Source: Arabidopsis thaliana (taxonomy: Eukaryota; Streptophyta; Magnoliopsida; Brassicales; Brassicaceae). From it: a stretch of 64,000 bases of DNA. Under the pieces are notes generated by a model. The model made no database searches. It was given only the letters and a program-made list of their open reading frames with translations, and was not told the origin of the DNA. Made by a program: the position numbers and the translations under genes. Position 1 is the first letter of the stretch. Every line of letters begins with the position of its first letter. Shown in pieces: positions 32,221-44,329 of this stretch. The DNA lies in assembly GCF_000001735.4 (NCBI RefSeq), contig NC_003074.8, positions 5,952,101-6,016,100 on the forward strand. The letters are read 5' to 3'.

Positions 32221-32726
32221 CAATATCTCAGTATTCGTTCGTTTAAAATAATTCAATTGCTTGAACCTCCTCTATAAATTTCTTCTTTTTTTGTTATCAT
32301 CGTCATGTCCTTCGACTAATTAATGAATTGATCCTTTTTCTCTTGTATCATTTTCCTTTTTTCGTTACTTTATGGTTCTTTTCTTCTTTTGCATTACTTT
32401 CAATTTTTCCATTTTCCTGATAATTATGAACTTTGCTAAAGAGAGAAGAGCACCCAAAAAAAAAAACTAAGAAAGAAAGAGCACAAATAAGGAAATTCAA
32501 AACGTTTTTAGGCTTTAAGTTAAAGCCTTTAACAATCCTCACAAAAATACAAAAGTATACGATATGTAAATCTGCTATTTTAGTAAACAGAATCCATCTA
32601 GGAAAAAGGAAAAAACAAATATTTGAGGGAGGTCATCTTATATTTGTCTATATATATAAGACTGCAAAACGTACGTTGAAACCCTAATTTCTATGTCATT
32701 CTACGTTGAAATTCACAAGAGAAACT
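32221..32726 (+). other. Spacer and promoter between tandem F-box genes
   Basis: AT-rich, no coding sequence. TATATATAA at about 32651-32660 is a plausible TATA box for the F-box gene starting at 32727. Confidence 0.5.
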
Positions 32727-33893
32727 ATGATGATGCCTCATCTTTCAGAGGATTTGGTAGAGGAGATACTCTCTAGGGTTCCGGCTATATCTCTAAAACG
32801 ATTACGATATACTTGCAAACAATGGAATGCTTTGTTTAATGATCAAAGATTCAGTAAGAAGCACCGTGATAAAGCACCGAAGACATATCTGGGTCTCACA
32901 TTGAAGGATTTTAGGATTTATTCAATGAGCTCAAATCTGCATGGACTTCTTCACAACAACAACATTGATCTACTTATGGAGTTCAAAGGTAAACTTAGCA
33001 GTCTAAACGATTTAAACGATTTCGAAATATCACAAATCTATCCCTGCGACGGTTTAATATTATGCTCCACGAAGCGTAACACTAGACTCGTGGTTTGGAA
33101 CCCCTGTACCGGTCAAACCAGGTGGATCAAACGCAGGAATCGTAGGATGTGTGATACCTTTGCTTTTGGATATGACAACAGCAAGTCTTCTTGCCTTAAT
33201 AACTACAAAATCCTGAGGGTTTGCGAAAAAATAAAAGGACAGCAGTTTGAGTATGAAATCTTTGAGTTTAGCTCTAATTCATGGAGGGTTCTCGATGTTA
33301 ATCCCAACTGCATCATAGAAGGTAGGAGTGTGTCTGTCAAAGGAAATAGTTATTGGTTTGCTACAATTACAAAAACACACTACTTCATACGACGTTTTGA
33401 TTTTTCATCAGAAACGTTTCAGAAACTTCCTCTTCCGTTTCACATATTTGACTACAATGATTCTAGGGCTCTATCAGCCTTTAGAGAAGAACAACTCTCA
33501 GTGTTACATCAGAGTTTTGATACAGAAAAGATGGATATATGGGTGACCAATAAAATTGATGAGACCACAGATTGGTCATGGAGCAAGTTCTTCACAGTGA
33601 GATTAATCAATAGGTTAGACTATCCTATTAGCATGATGATGAAGTCTCCCCTAAGTTTCTTCATCGATGAGAAAAAGAATATCATTTTGTGTTATGATAA
33701 ACACAGAGAAAATACCTACAAGTCATTGGTATTAATTGTTGGGAAGGATAAAGTCTACAGAGAATTCTACTTTCCAGAATCATACGAATTAGGTAGGACA
33801 TATCTATGCAACTATGTTCCAAGTTTAGTTCAAATCAAGCAAAGTGGACTGATATCTACAAGGAAAAGAAAGCGAAAAGATTTCTCAAGTTAA
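32727..33893 (+). CDS. F-box/FBA protein, 388 aa
   Basis: SCF-type F-box protein, single exon. The F-box is at about residues 3-47 ([20 protein letters not shown] onward), followed by an FBA type 1 domain with [59 protein letters not shown] and YVPSLVQIK. It ends in a basic cluster STRKRKRKDFSS that could act as a nuclear localisation signal. An in-frame TTG seven codons upstream was rejected in favour of the ATG at 32727, although that upstream stretch (KFTRET) resembles the translated N terminus of the paralogue at 54662. By order AT3G17490 (recalled). Confidence 0.88.
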   Translation: MMMPHLSEDLVEEILSRVPAISLKRLRYTCKQWNALFNDQRFSKKHRDKAPKTYLGLTLKDFRIYSMSSNLHGLLHNNNIDLLMEFKGKLSSLNDLNDFEISQIYPCDGLILCSTKRNTRLVVWNPCTGQTRWIKRRNRRMCDTFAFGYDNSKSSCLNNYKILRVCEKIKGQQFEYEIFEFSSNSWRVLDVNPNCIIEGRSVSVKGNSYWFATITKTHYFIRRFDFSSETFQKLPLPFHIFDYNDSRALSAFREEQLSVLHQSFDTEKMDIWVTNKIDETTDWSWSKFFTVRLINRLDYPISMMMKSPLSFFIDEKKNIILCYDKHRENTYKSLVLIVGKDKVYREFYFPESYELGRTYLCNYVPSLVQIKQSGLISTRKRKRKDFSS

Positions 33894-34581
33894 AATCAAG
33901 ATTGAAGGTTGTAATTTGTTGCATCTCCTCCGTTTTTTTTTTTTAATATGTATTGGTTTCCTTAGTCAATGTCCTTTCATTACTTAATTAATGAATTGAT
34001 CATTTTTTGTTTTCGTTACTTTCTCGTTCCTTTATTCTTTGCATTATTTTCAAATTCAACTAATGAACCAACATATATATAGCTGGCAAGTTTGATAAAC
34101 TCTAGACTGTTTGGTATAACGACTCGTGGTTTGGTACCCTTCAGACGCATTATATCAGACAACGGCGGTAATTCAACAATTATTAAAAACCAAAAAAAAA
34201 AGTCATGATATGATATCATTTTTTTTTTCCTTCTCAAATTATTATCAATTCTTAACGAGATACAAACTAGGAACAAACTCTTTTTCTTTTTCTACAAATC
34301 AATACATTTATCAAGATTTCAAGTTAGTGGAAATGTTAACACGCTAAAAAATAAAAATTAAATTGGAAAGGAAAAAAAGAAGAAGAAGTAAAATTAGCAA
34401 ATAGAGTCCACGTAGGATGTTAAAAAAAAAAAGGAAAAGAGACCACGTAGGAAGAAAAGGTTAAAAAGCGTAATTAATCGTTACTTGTTTGTCTATTAAG
34501 AAAGTCAAAACCCTAGTTTCTTAGGGTATAAAGGTCGGTATACAGGGCCGAAGTCGCTTTCTTCTTCTTCCTCGGGACAAG
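33894..34581 (+). other. Spacer and promoter between tandem F-box genes
   Basis: AT-rich with homopolymer A and T tracts. GGGTATAAAGG at about 34524-34534 is a likely TATA box about 50 bp before the next F-box ATG. No coding sequence. Confidence 0.5.
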
Positions 34582-35727
34582 ATGATGTCAAATCTTCCAC
34601 TGGATTTAGTAGAGGAAATACTCTCAAGGGTTCCAGCAACATCTTTGAAACGATTACGATCTACTTGCAAATCATGGAACAATTGCTACAAAGACCAAAG
34701 ATTCACGGAGAAGCACTCTGTTATAGCAGCAAAGCAGTTTCTAGTTCTAATGTTGAAGGATTGTAGGGTTTCCTCAGTGAGCGTCAATCTCAATGAAATT
34801 CACAATAACATCGCTGCTCCATCTATAGAGTTGAAGGGTGTAGTTGGGCCACAGATGCAAATATCTGGAATCTTTCACTGCGATGGTTTATTGTTATGCA
34901 CCACCAAAGACGATAGACTTGAGGTTTGGAACCCTTGTACTGGCCAAACCAGGCGGGTCCAACACAGTATACATTACAAGACTAACTCTGAGTTTGTTCT
35001 TGGGTACGTCAACAACAACTCTCGCCATAGCTACAAAATCTTGAGGTACTGGAATTTTTACATGTCTAACTACCGAGTTAGTGAGTTCGAAATCTATGAC
35101 TTTAGCTCTGATTCATGGAGGTTTATTGATGAAGTTAATCCCTACTGCCTCACAGAAGGAGAGGTGTCTTTGAAAGGAAATACTTACTGGCTAGCTTCCG
35201 ATGAAAAACGAGATATAGATCTCATACTAAGGTTTGATTTCTCAATAGAAAGATATCAACGCTTGAATCTTCCGATTCTGAAATCTGACTATGAAACTGA
35301 AGCTCTATCAGTTGTTAGAGAAAAGCAACTTTCAGTATTACTTAAGAGGAATGATACTCTAGAGAGGGAGATTTGGGTGACGACCAATGACAAGATTGAT
35401 CACACGACCAAAAACTTGTTGTGGATCAAGTTCTTAGCAATTGATCAACGTACTTGTTATCATTGGTCTTGTGTGAGTTTCTTCATCGACGAGGAGAAGA
35501 AAATGGCCGTGTTTTGTGATGGTTATATAGGAGGCATCAATGAGACTAGCAGACGCATGTTCTACATTATTGGAGAGGATAAATATTACAGAGAATTATA
35601 TGTCGGAGATTCTCCAATAAGATCACACAGGCCATTTGTTTTCAACTACGTTCCAAGTTTGGTTCAAATCCCGCAAGCTACAGTTATACCTAAACGCAGA
35701 AGACGTAAAAGAAAAAATCGAAATTAG
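34582..35727 (+). CDS. F-box/FBA protein, 381 aa
   Basis: SCF-type F-box protein, single exon. The F-box is at about residues 2-46 ([20 protein letters not shown] onward), then an FBA type 1 domain: VWNPCTGQTRRVQ, YDFSSDSWRFID, LKGNTYWLAS, FDFSIERYQRL, SFFIDEEKKMAVFCD, YVPSLVQIP. It ends in a strongly basic tail PKRRRRKRKNRN. The first-codon ATG follows a pyrimidine-rich leader. It is the third copy in this tandem set; by order AT3G17500 (recalled). Confidence 0.88.
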   Translation: MMSNLPLDLVEEILSRVPATSLKRLRSTCKSWNNCYKDQRFTEKHSVIAAKQFLVLMLKDCRVSSVSVNLNEIHNNIAAPSIELKGVVGPQMQISGIFHCDGLLLCTTKDDRLEVWNPCTGQTRRVQHSIHYKTNSEFVLGYVNNNSRHSYKILRYWNFYMSNYRVSEFEIYDFSSDSWRFIDEVNPYCLTEGEVSLKGNTYWLASDEKRDIDLILRFDFSIERYQRLNLPILKSDYETEALSVVREKQLSVLLKRNDTLEREIWVTTNDKIDHTTKNLLWIKFLAIDQRTCYHWSCVSFFIDEEKKMAVFCDGYIGGINETSRRMFYIIGEDKYYRELYVGDSPIRSHRPFVFNYVPSLVQIPQATVIPKRRRRKRKNRN

Positions 35728-36010
35728 TCAATGCATCTTGCTCTCTCTTTTTTTTTTTCTTTGGCAATGTCATTTTTAATTAACTAAAGAACTGGTCTTT
35801 TTTTTCAATAGAAATCTTCTTTGCATTACACTCAAGTTTGCTTTTTAATTAATTACTAAGTTGATTCTTGTATGAAAACAGAGGATCTCATCGCTGTTCA
35901 TGAGAAACATGAGTAATTTGTTAAATGGTTTTACGCTTGATCTAGAATTTCACTTAGGAATCTCCTGATTAATACAAGCATAACATAGGGTCCTCAATAA
36001 CATCACTTGC

Positions 36011-36560
36011 AACTTCATCCCAAGACCAAATGGCATGTCTTTGAAGGGAAATAGTTTTTGTCTTGCTTTGGATAAAGGAAACCACAACAAATCATACTTG
36101 CTCAGTTTTGATTTTTACAACAGAGAGATATGAATGCCTCTGTCTTCCGGCTTTTCAGAATCTTGATCATAAAACTACAGCTCTATCAGTTGTTAGATAA
36201 GAACAACTATCATTGGTACTTCAGCGTTGTCGTGCATCAAAGGTGGATGTATGGATAACTGATAAGATTGATACTAAAGAAGTGCAGTGGAGCAAATTCT
36301 TTACGGTAGATGTAGACATTGGTGGTCGTGCTATGTTATCGTATGACAGTTTCTTCATCGACAAGGAGAAAGGAATGGCCTTGCTATGTGGGTTGTGAGA
36401 CAAGTAACAGACTTGCGAGCAAGAACCTTGTATACATTGTTGGGGAGGACCGTGAATACACAGAAATCCATTTTGGCGAATGGCCTAAGTTCATTCCTTT
36501 TATGAACTCATGTGAGCCGTTTTATTTTCAATTATGTTCCAAGTTTGGTTCAGTATTAGT
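36011..36560 (+). pseudogene. F-box/FBA pseudogene, C-terminal half only
   Basis: Remnant of an FBA domain with no F-box. MSLKGNSF-like, then LSVV R-stop-EQLS: a GAA-to-TAA nonsense change at 36198-36200 where paralogues read REEQLS. The frame then continues as KVDVWITDKIDTKEVQWSKFFTVD and SFFIDKEKGMALLC. A frameshift near 36390 leads to SKNLVYIVGEDREYTEIHF and another to FNYVPSLVQY at about 36527-36555. It is therefore a dead copy 3' of the F-box gene ending at 35727. The N-terminal half is absent from 35728-36010. Confidence 0.85.
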
Positions 36561-37208
36561 CGATACAGGTAAGGACGTAATTTCTTCAATCTCCTTTTTT
36601 TGTTTATTCGTTTTTGCGTTTTTGTAGTAAAATCGTTTGATTAATCTATGACTAGATATATTATTTTGATTCCTGGCTTATTTGCACTACATTCAAGTTC
36701 CAACTAAAACAAGAACAAGTTGTGAATTTGACTAACTTTAAAACTACAATTGTTACATTCCAGGACGCTAAATGTTGATAGGTCACATGACTCATGACTC
36801 TTGAGAGTATTTTATGAGACGAAAGCAACATAGCATAATACTAAAAATTTATATACGTAGATCGGTTGGTGCGGAATTGAATGATGTACAGATACAAACT
36901 AAACACATGTATATTATTTACAAAAATAATGAAGAGATTTTTTATGGGATCTTTTTTGCTAGTAGGCAGATTTGCCACACCAAATAATAATAAAAACAAA
37001 TACAAAGGTAGTGAATAAAATCTCTAATTCTTGAGGAAAGATCTACGCCACGGTTTATACTTAAATGCAATTACTATTTGCACTAATCATATAAATCGAG
37101 CTCCTTTTATATATACTTAAGATAATAAATTATATGAACATGGATGGTGTGTTCCATATGATAAATTATTAGAGCTATGTATATCTCTTCAGCCGAAAAC
37201 ACCAACAC
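36561..37208. other. Spacer and 3' flank of CIPK1
   Basis: AT-rich with no coding sequence. It includes the 3' untranslated region of the minus-strand CIPK1 gene. Confidence 0.5.
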
Positions 37209-40200
37209 CTAAGTTACTATCTCTTGCTCCGGCGAGGATGTGCCCACGTCTTTTAATAGTCTCTCGTACAACTGCACCAACCCCAATATCAAACATAAAC
37301 ATTTTTATCTTTGATATGTGTTTCTTCAGTCTAATTAAGAAATGACAATAGTGGCATACCTGTCTATATAAACATGAATCGCCATAAGATTTTCTTAGCT
37401 CAACCACGTTCAGTGACGGCTTTATCTCGAAAACCTGATATCATAAGAATTTCTTCTATTAGTCAAATAATCTCACTAAATAGTCTATTGAACAGTGAAA
37501 TAATGTTTACGTAATAGTTAATATACCTCAGCTGTTACTGATAAACCAACTTGACCTTTCTGGTTTCTTTCTTCTTGTTTTACTCTTAACTGAAACAAAA
37601 TACAGTTTAAAGTTTATAAACCTACAGATTTGAAATTCCAAGTTGCTAAGGAAGAGGAAGACCATGTTGTGAAGACCCACCTTGGCATGTTTCTTTTGTA
37701 CACTGAATCCCATTTCTGTAACGGCTGTTTCGATTTTCTCCAGTAAATCTTTTGCTGAGCTATTTGAAGTGAATCTTATTCTCCTCTCTGATACATTCTG
37801 AGAAAGTAAAAGTATAACTCCTTTTTATTATACATTGGCTCAAGCAGAGAGCAGATCTTTGAAACAGAGTATTAGAAGATTAGTTACCTCTTGTTCAAAG
37901 AAACCGGACAGGTCAAGAAAGGAAGACATTCCGATTAACTGAAACGCATTGATGATGGTCGGTGAATCACTGCCCTTCCCTTCTTCTGATCCCTAGACCA
38001 TTCAAAAGAGAGACAGAGAAATGAGGACATTGTACTTGACTCAAATGCAGTTGCGATAGAGAGTAAGGGTGGCAGATTCTTACGAGTTCTTGGATTGAGA
38101 AAGCATCATCGTCTGTGTCAACTTCTTCTTCGTCATCATCATCGGGAATTGAAGGAATGTACTCAAGTTTGAACCACTCGCTGGCTTTAATACCCACAAC
38201 TGTGATCCTCGTGACTGGATTTGGATCAAGCATTCTCTTAATCATGGTTCTTGCACCCGGGGATAACCATCTTGGTATTGGTGGGTCTCCTTTACATATC
38301 TAGAAATCAAATCAATTATCAAGCTTATTTCTTCAAAATGTGTATTGAATTGGCATATATATAAGAAAAAATGAGGTTTACCTTCTGGTAAAGAACTGCA
38401 AGGTTTCTGTCGTCGAAAGGAAGACATCCGGTTAGAATCACATACAAGATTACACCACAGGACCATATGTCTGATGCTGCACCATCGTAGCCTCTGTTAG
38501 CTAAAACCTCAGGCGCAACGTAATTAGGACTTCCACAGGTTGTATGCAACAATCCGTCATCCTAAAATGCCAAAGAGAAAATTAGTTGTAACTCGAACGG
38601 ATTCAACAATTATAATTCTGCTGTGATATGCTATGGTTTTAAGATGATATTTTCAAGTACCCTAAAATGCTGAGGCAGAGCACTGAGGCCAAAATCAGTG
38701 ATCTTTATATGTCCCTTTGCATCAAGAAGAACATTCTCTAGCTGCAATATAGAAAAACATCAGTACACTATTCCATAAGGTTTCCATGGTTTGAAACACA
38801 GTGAGAGAATCACAGACCTTGAGATCCCTGTGGAAAACACCTTTGCTATGACAGTAGCTGATTCCATCGATAAGCTGCTGAAACATTTTTCTTCCATCAG
38901 TTTCTGTTAATTTTCCGTTGGAAACCTGAGAGTTATCATCAAAGTGTGAGTTTAGCAAAAATGACACTCGTCAAAAAAAGAAAAAAAATCTTTTTTGCTT
39001 TGAGCATAGAGGCTAGTAAGAGTCTTACAATTCTGTCGAACAATTCTCCTCCGGTAACAAGTTCCATTACCATATTAATTTTCGTTTTGCTAGCCAAGAC
39101 CTGCATGATTACCATAAGGAAGAGGCCATTAGTTTCAAGGTAAAGGAACAGTGAGTTCTGAGGTAAGATGTTTCATGTTTGAGAATCCAAAAGATTAGTC
39201 ACAAGAAAGAAAAAGAAACATTTAGAATTCGAATTGCATTCATATCCACAGATTACATAAAAAACACTTAGTTGTCCAAGACACGACAAAGTTAGTCACG
39301 AGCTTAAAAAGTGGACCACGTGTATCAAATAAGTGAAGATCCACAATGGTTGCTTAACCAAAAGTCACGATTAATCTCGTGTTAAATGGCAAAGAGGAAG
39401 AAGCAATCGAAATAATTAGAAGTCAACAATAAAACGCAAAGATACAGCAAGCAATGACCCATACAATAATCATCTGAAATAATACTATATGAATAAAATA
39501 AAATAAAAAGTAAAACTAAGCATAAGATCAAAGAGGGTCCACATGATAAAAAGCTTAAAAGGGTACTAAGATTAAGCAATTATATGATGATCAAGCGACA
39601 TATCCTGCATTTTTCACGATAATTTTTTTTAGGACCCCACCTTTGAATTGAACAGGTCAGATTTGTGTTACCGGCCAAGCCACCATATCAAATAATGGAA
39701 TAATTAACTTAATAATTATGTAAAATGATGCGGCTAATTGGCAACGTGAAAAACAAGCTAAATGAAACATGTTTGGGTACGAAACCAAATGACTTGTAAG
39801 AATATTCCTAAACAGTAAAAAAAAAGATCCAAAAAGCAAACAACAATTATCCAAGATTTGAGGTGTTTTTAATCCTCGTCAGCTCCATTTTGATAGATAA
39901 AGAAACAACAATGAAGAAATTAACTAAAAATAGTTTACTAAACCTAATCTAACAATCTAAAATGACGAATCAAAATTTGAATAACCATCCATAAGCAGGC
40001 AATAATTCGATCACTTTCTGTCATACTCAGGTATATACTAAATAAACAGAAACAAGCAAACAGAAGAATAATCAAAAATTGTTATACTAATTAAGCAATA
40101 AACCTTTTTACTTCCTAATCACAGAATCATTTCGATAATCCAAAGATGATTATACACAAAAATTTAAGATACGGACCTCATGTAATCTAACAATGTGGGG

Positions 40201-40527
40201 ATGTTTCAACATTTTCAGAGTCCGGATCTCTCTTTTTATCTGCACAGATTCATAAGAATTGGATCTGTCAAATTACAAATTTAGTAAAAGAAGAGAAAAG
40301 AAAAAAATTAGAAATGATGATAGAGAGATGGGAACCTGTAAGGAGAAGTTGAGATCGGCGATACGAGACTTGTCGATGATTTTAACGGCGAAGGAATGAC
40401 CGGAGACGGTATCTTTAGCGAATTTAACTTTACCGAAATTACCCTCGCCGAGCGTCCTCCCTAGCTCGTATTTCCCCAGACGCATTCCCTTCTCCGCCTT
40501 CTTCTCCTCCTCTTGCCTTCTCACCAT
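37209..40527 (-). CDS. CIPK1: CBL-interacting protein kinase 1, 444 aa
   Basis: SnRK3-type kinase recruited and activated by calcineurin B-like calcium sensors; family roles are in ABA, salt and potassium signalling. Twelve exons on the minus strand: 40527-40336, 40239-40177, 39100-39029, 38925-38818, 38741-38661, 38561-38382, 38299-38084, 37992-37888, 37797-37681, 37589-37527, 37434-37360, 37271-37209. All are phase 0 with GT/AG ends; intron 2 is 1,076 bp. P-loop GEGNFGKV at 27-34, Lys49, HRDLK at 141-145, DFG at 161-163 and the APE motif after it show an active kinase. An acidic stretch ([13 protein letters not shown]) precedes the NAF/FISL motif, [19 protein letters not shown] beginning at residue 319, where CBLs bind. 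The PPI domain follows. The intron-rich structure and sequence match CIPK1. Confidence 0.94.
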
Positions 40528-40685
40528 CCAATCAATCTCCTATTTCAATTTATTTCCCAACAAATTAACAGACAACCAAATCGATTTCTCGCTTGAATCT
40601 TCCGATTAGATTACTATTAATTCCGTTATTGAAAGAGGGGAAGTAGATTATTGTAGCTGTGCAGGTATGTGTGTGAGGGAAGGAG

Positions 40686-40708
40686 ATATATATATATATA
40701 TATATATA
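40686..40708. repeat. (TA)n microsatellite upstream of CIPK1
   Basis: A 23-bp pure AT/TA repeat 159-181 bp upstream of the CIPK1 ATG. Its position fits either the TATA region or the distal leader of CIPK1 (minus strand), so length polymorphism could affect transcription. Confidence 0.9.
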
Positions 40709-43700
40709 GGTGTAGGTAAAGAGACGAGGAAGATTGGGAAGAAGAAGAAGAAGAGAAGAAAGTGCCGGTTGAAATTGAAGAGAGGACGCTACTTCTCTTT
40801 GTTTCCTCTTCTCTTCTTATTATATTCACTTCTTTTTATATATATATTCCTCGTTAACTATTTTTTTTTGGTTTTTGTTAGCCAGATTTTTATTGGATAA
40901 CTAGAAACATATTAATCTTCACAAAAGAAAAAGATTAATCTAACAAACCATATAAGATTTGATATTATCGAAATAAGATTTTTTTAGTAGGGTACTTATC
41001 GAGATTTATTATTATTGGTCAAATAAAACTCCTATCAAATGAAATTATGTCTATGTTCATTATAAGGAGAAATTTAAAAAGGATCTTATTTCTGTCAACA
41101 ATCAAAATATGGAAAATATACGCAAAGAGTATATTGATTTATCAGAATAATTCTATATATGATGTATATTGCGAATATGTGTGTATTTTATGTGTGTACT
41201 TGTATGCATCAATAGGCCCACGTCATTTGTTGCATTAGTTTTATGTTGAAATTAAATAATAATAGATGAAAAAATATATTCATAAGAACTTTTGGTTTAA
41301 AGTCAGAAAGAAACGCTACAAAAAGATTGGTGCTTGCAGTTTTATAGTTCTTGTTACTGGAGCAGTTTTGATTTGGCTTTCGGATTTTAGTTCTTAAATG
41401 TAGAAACAAACTTGTATACACATAAAAGTTCACAAGGAATCACATACTTTCCAAGTTTTCATGTTGGAGTTACTTAAAAGTTGAAGTCCAACTATGATTT
41501 CTTAAAGTTACAGTTTAGTTTTGTACCTTTGTTATAAAAGAGGAGATCAAAAGAGACCTAAACTTAAGATCAAGTTATATATACACACTACAACAAATTA
41601 AACAACGCGTTCATAACCCATTCGTTTCTATGGAAATTTTGAACTTATGACTTGGTTTCATAGACAGTAGGTCTTCATTGTCGTGGCATTTTCAGTTTAA
41701 GAGATAATTTGGTAATAAACCATTTATATACGTCGATATCGTGCATGAATTGATAATTAGATTTAAAACACTTTTTTACGATAGTGCTTTCGGTTTGGGG
41801 GGAAATAAACATGGTGCTTTCAGTTTTATATTGTTTCTGTCTTTGTAGACTAATAATATTAGTTGTAGACTTTTACAAATTTTTAATTCGCAATATAGGC
41901 AAGCGTTTAGAAACACAATCGTTAATGATACACTTAAAGTTAATATTTTTTAAAAAAAACTATGGTAATTTATACTATATTTCATGTCTCGTCCTTTGTC
42001 GGCTCACAATTAATTAAATCACATGGAACCATTCAATTTATATTTGTTTTTCTTATGCGGTTTGTGTATTTAATTAAAATAAATAAATTGTTTTTGAGAA
42101 TCCAAAAGTTTCAATAAACCAGGGCCTGGGCACCAGGCTAATCTCTTGAATTTGGAAAACTCCATATTATATCTTTTTATTGGATACATAGATTATTGAA
42201 GAATGTAGTGGTTCTTAGCTCTCGTCAGTCGTCCCAACATATTTTTGGTAATGAAAAGGTCATATGTCACATGTTTCTCTACACATCTTTTTCCCAAGGT
42301 TTTTATTAAAATTTGTAGTTAGTAAATGATGTGGCTGAAATGAATAGATACTATATAGAAAAGGAGAAAAAACCAATAATTAAAATTATTCGAGTCTCTC
42401 AAACGTGTCAAAATGGCCGGTGATAGTATTGCTGCCGGCAGTGAGTAACATATTGATTGATCTATGTTATCAGAACCTCTCTCTCTCTCTCTTTTGTGTG
42501 TAGATGACTAGGTGTGTTATATATATAAATTTAAATAAATAAAAGAGTAACTCGTTCGTGGTTATATAAACTTTCTCAAGCAAATATTTTATACCACAAT
42601 TTTCTCTTGTTATATTCTTTTGCTCGTGCTCTTTTAATGTTAAACTAAAGAGATATTAACCATTGATTAAGAAACATTAATATTAGCCTTTGATTCTACG
42701 TGTTACAACTCTAGCTTCCTATGTAGAGTCTCTCACTACATATACGAGCCCAATAACCCTAAAACATATTAATTAAAGAGATATTAACCCAAGATGGAAC
42801 GAGAAATCATATGTACCAAATCAACAATGGTAATGGTAAACAATTAATGAAGTATTTAAAAGGAGAAGTTTTGTTTTTTCATAACAAATTTCGTGCCAAA
42901 ACTCATGTTAATGCTCATAGCTAGCCAATAGATTGTCTGATTCTCATAACATTTAAGAATTGAAAACACATCTTAACTTCTACTTAGTTGTTTGGACATT
43001 GCAAATGGTGCGTAGTCAAAATATACATGAAAAATCGTCTTTAAACATCTACATGCATTAGTCTAATAATTTCATAATGATATTACGATATTATTAATCC
43101 GACTAGAACAAACTTATACCATTTATGCAGTGACAATATATGTTCGAAAGATCACAACCTAATATTTCCGTTAACAAACTTATATATTTTTAGTAATATA
43201 TAAAACCAAATCAGAAGATATTGTTCCAAATATATCTAAACATATTATATAATATGTTAAATAAGCGCACCACATATACGGCTTGAGATACGCAAAATCG
43301 ATATGTAGTGTCCACCTAAAATACCAATTCTGGTTGGTCAAGTGGCTATCGTAATAACATAATTTGGTCCATTCAGAAAATAACAAAATTTAATACGGTT
43401 TCGATTTTTCTAAAGTTGTAAAACCTTGATATAGAAATTAAGCACATATTTAATGACGTGGCAAGGGAAGAGAAGACAAGAATGAGATTTTTGAGAGTGG
43501 GAAGTACCACGTGAATTGAACCAACCAACTGATGACTGACTGGTGTGGCCATTTCAGCCATGTGGTTGCTCTCTTCTTTCTTTTTCCAACCTTTATTATT
43601 AGTTTTTTTGTTTTCTTTCTAAAAGAGAGCACCGGAAAACTTATGTTTTTTTCGTTGATTTTCTTCTTCTTTATACTATGGTTGAATTAGCTTGACAAAA

Positions 43701-44122
43701 AAATGAAAAAAAAAAAAACTGGTTGAATTTTTAAAATTAATCTTTCTAAAAAATAAGAAAATGGTGCCAACTGGCAACTGGATATTGAATAATGCCCTAA
43801 CTTAGGTTATCTCAACATATTAAATGACAAATATTATATGATCTATGTATCATCCACATATTTATATAACGTTGTATATTGTACCAATGGTTAATTAGTT
43901 ATATATACATATCACTTATGGTTACAATGTATTAAATATTTCCAATACTTCTCAATTTTTTTCTTTCTAAAATTCACATTTATCAATGAAACCATAATAA
44001 TAGCTATAACAAATATTTAGGAAGATTTATTAAGATATATGAATATTTAAACTTTCATTTTGCTACGGAATTTTTGACTGATTAATTAGATTAGTTGTGA
44101 CAAAACAAATAAAAATATACGC
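40709..44122. other. Gene-poor AT-rich spacer (left part)
   Basis: No gene supported on either strand. Includes the upstream region of CIPK1 and a (CT)n tract at about 42477-42493. Open frames are short and low-complexity. No tRNA or known miRNA precursor was recognised by eye. Confidence 0.45.
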
Positions 44123-44329
44123 ACTCCCTTTATTAAAGAGTGTCATTTTGATACCTTTCACATAAATTAATAAGACTATTATACATGTATCGCCATATTT
44201 AATAAGGTACTAATGATTTGGGTTTAGGGGTAAATCAATGTAAATATCACATTGAAAATGTAAAATGACAATATTTGTGAAATAAAAAGATAAAACTCTA
44301 GAATGACATTCTTTGCAAAACAGAGGAGT
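44123..44329. mobile_element. Stowaway-like MITE, about 207 bp
   Basis: Left end ACTCCCTTTATTAAAGAGTG followed by TCATTTTG. The right end read on the minus strand is ACTCCTCTGTTTTGCAAAGA followed by ATGTCATTC. Both resemble the plant Stowaway (Tc1/mariner) terminal repeat CTCCCTCCGTTTCAAAAT with downstream GTCATTTT. The interior is AT-rich and non-coding. A TA target-site duplication could not be confirmed by eye, so exact ends are approximate. Confidence 0.6.

Noticed and set aside
40626-40900. Frames encoding YIYIYIYI and poly-Ser near CIPK1
   Set aside because: Direct translation of the (TA)n and purine/pyrimidine tracts in the leader.
42410-42450. GC-richer spot GGCCGGTGATAGTATTGCTGCCGG as a possible structured RNA
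   Set aside because: Only a short CCGG pairing is possible, with no longer stem, and no tRNA or snoRNA boxes were found.
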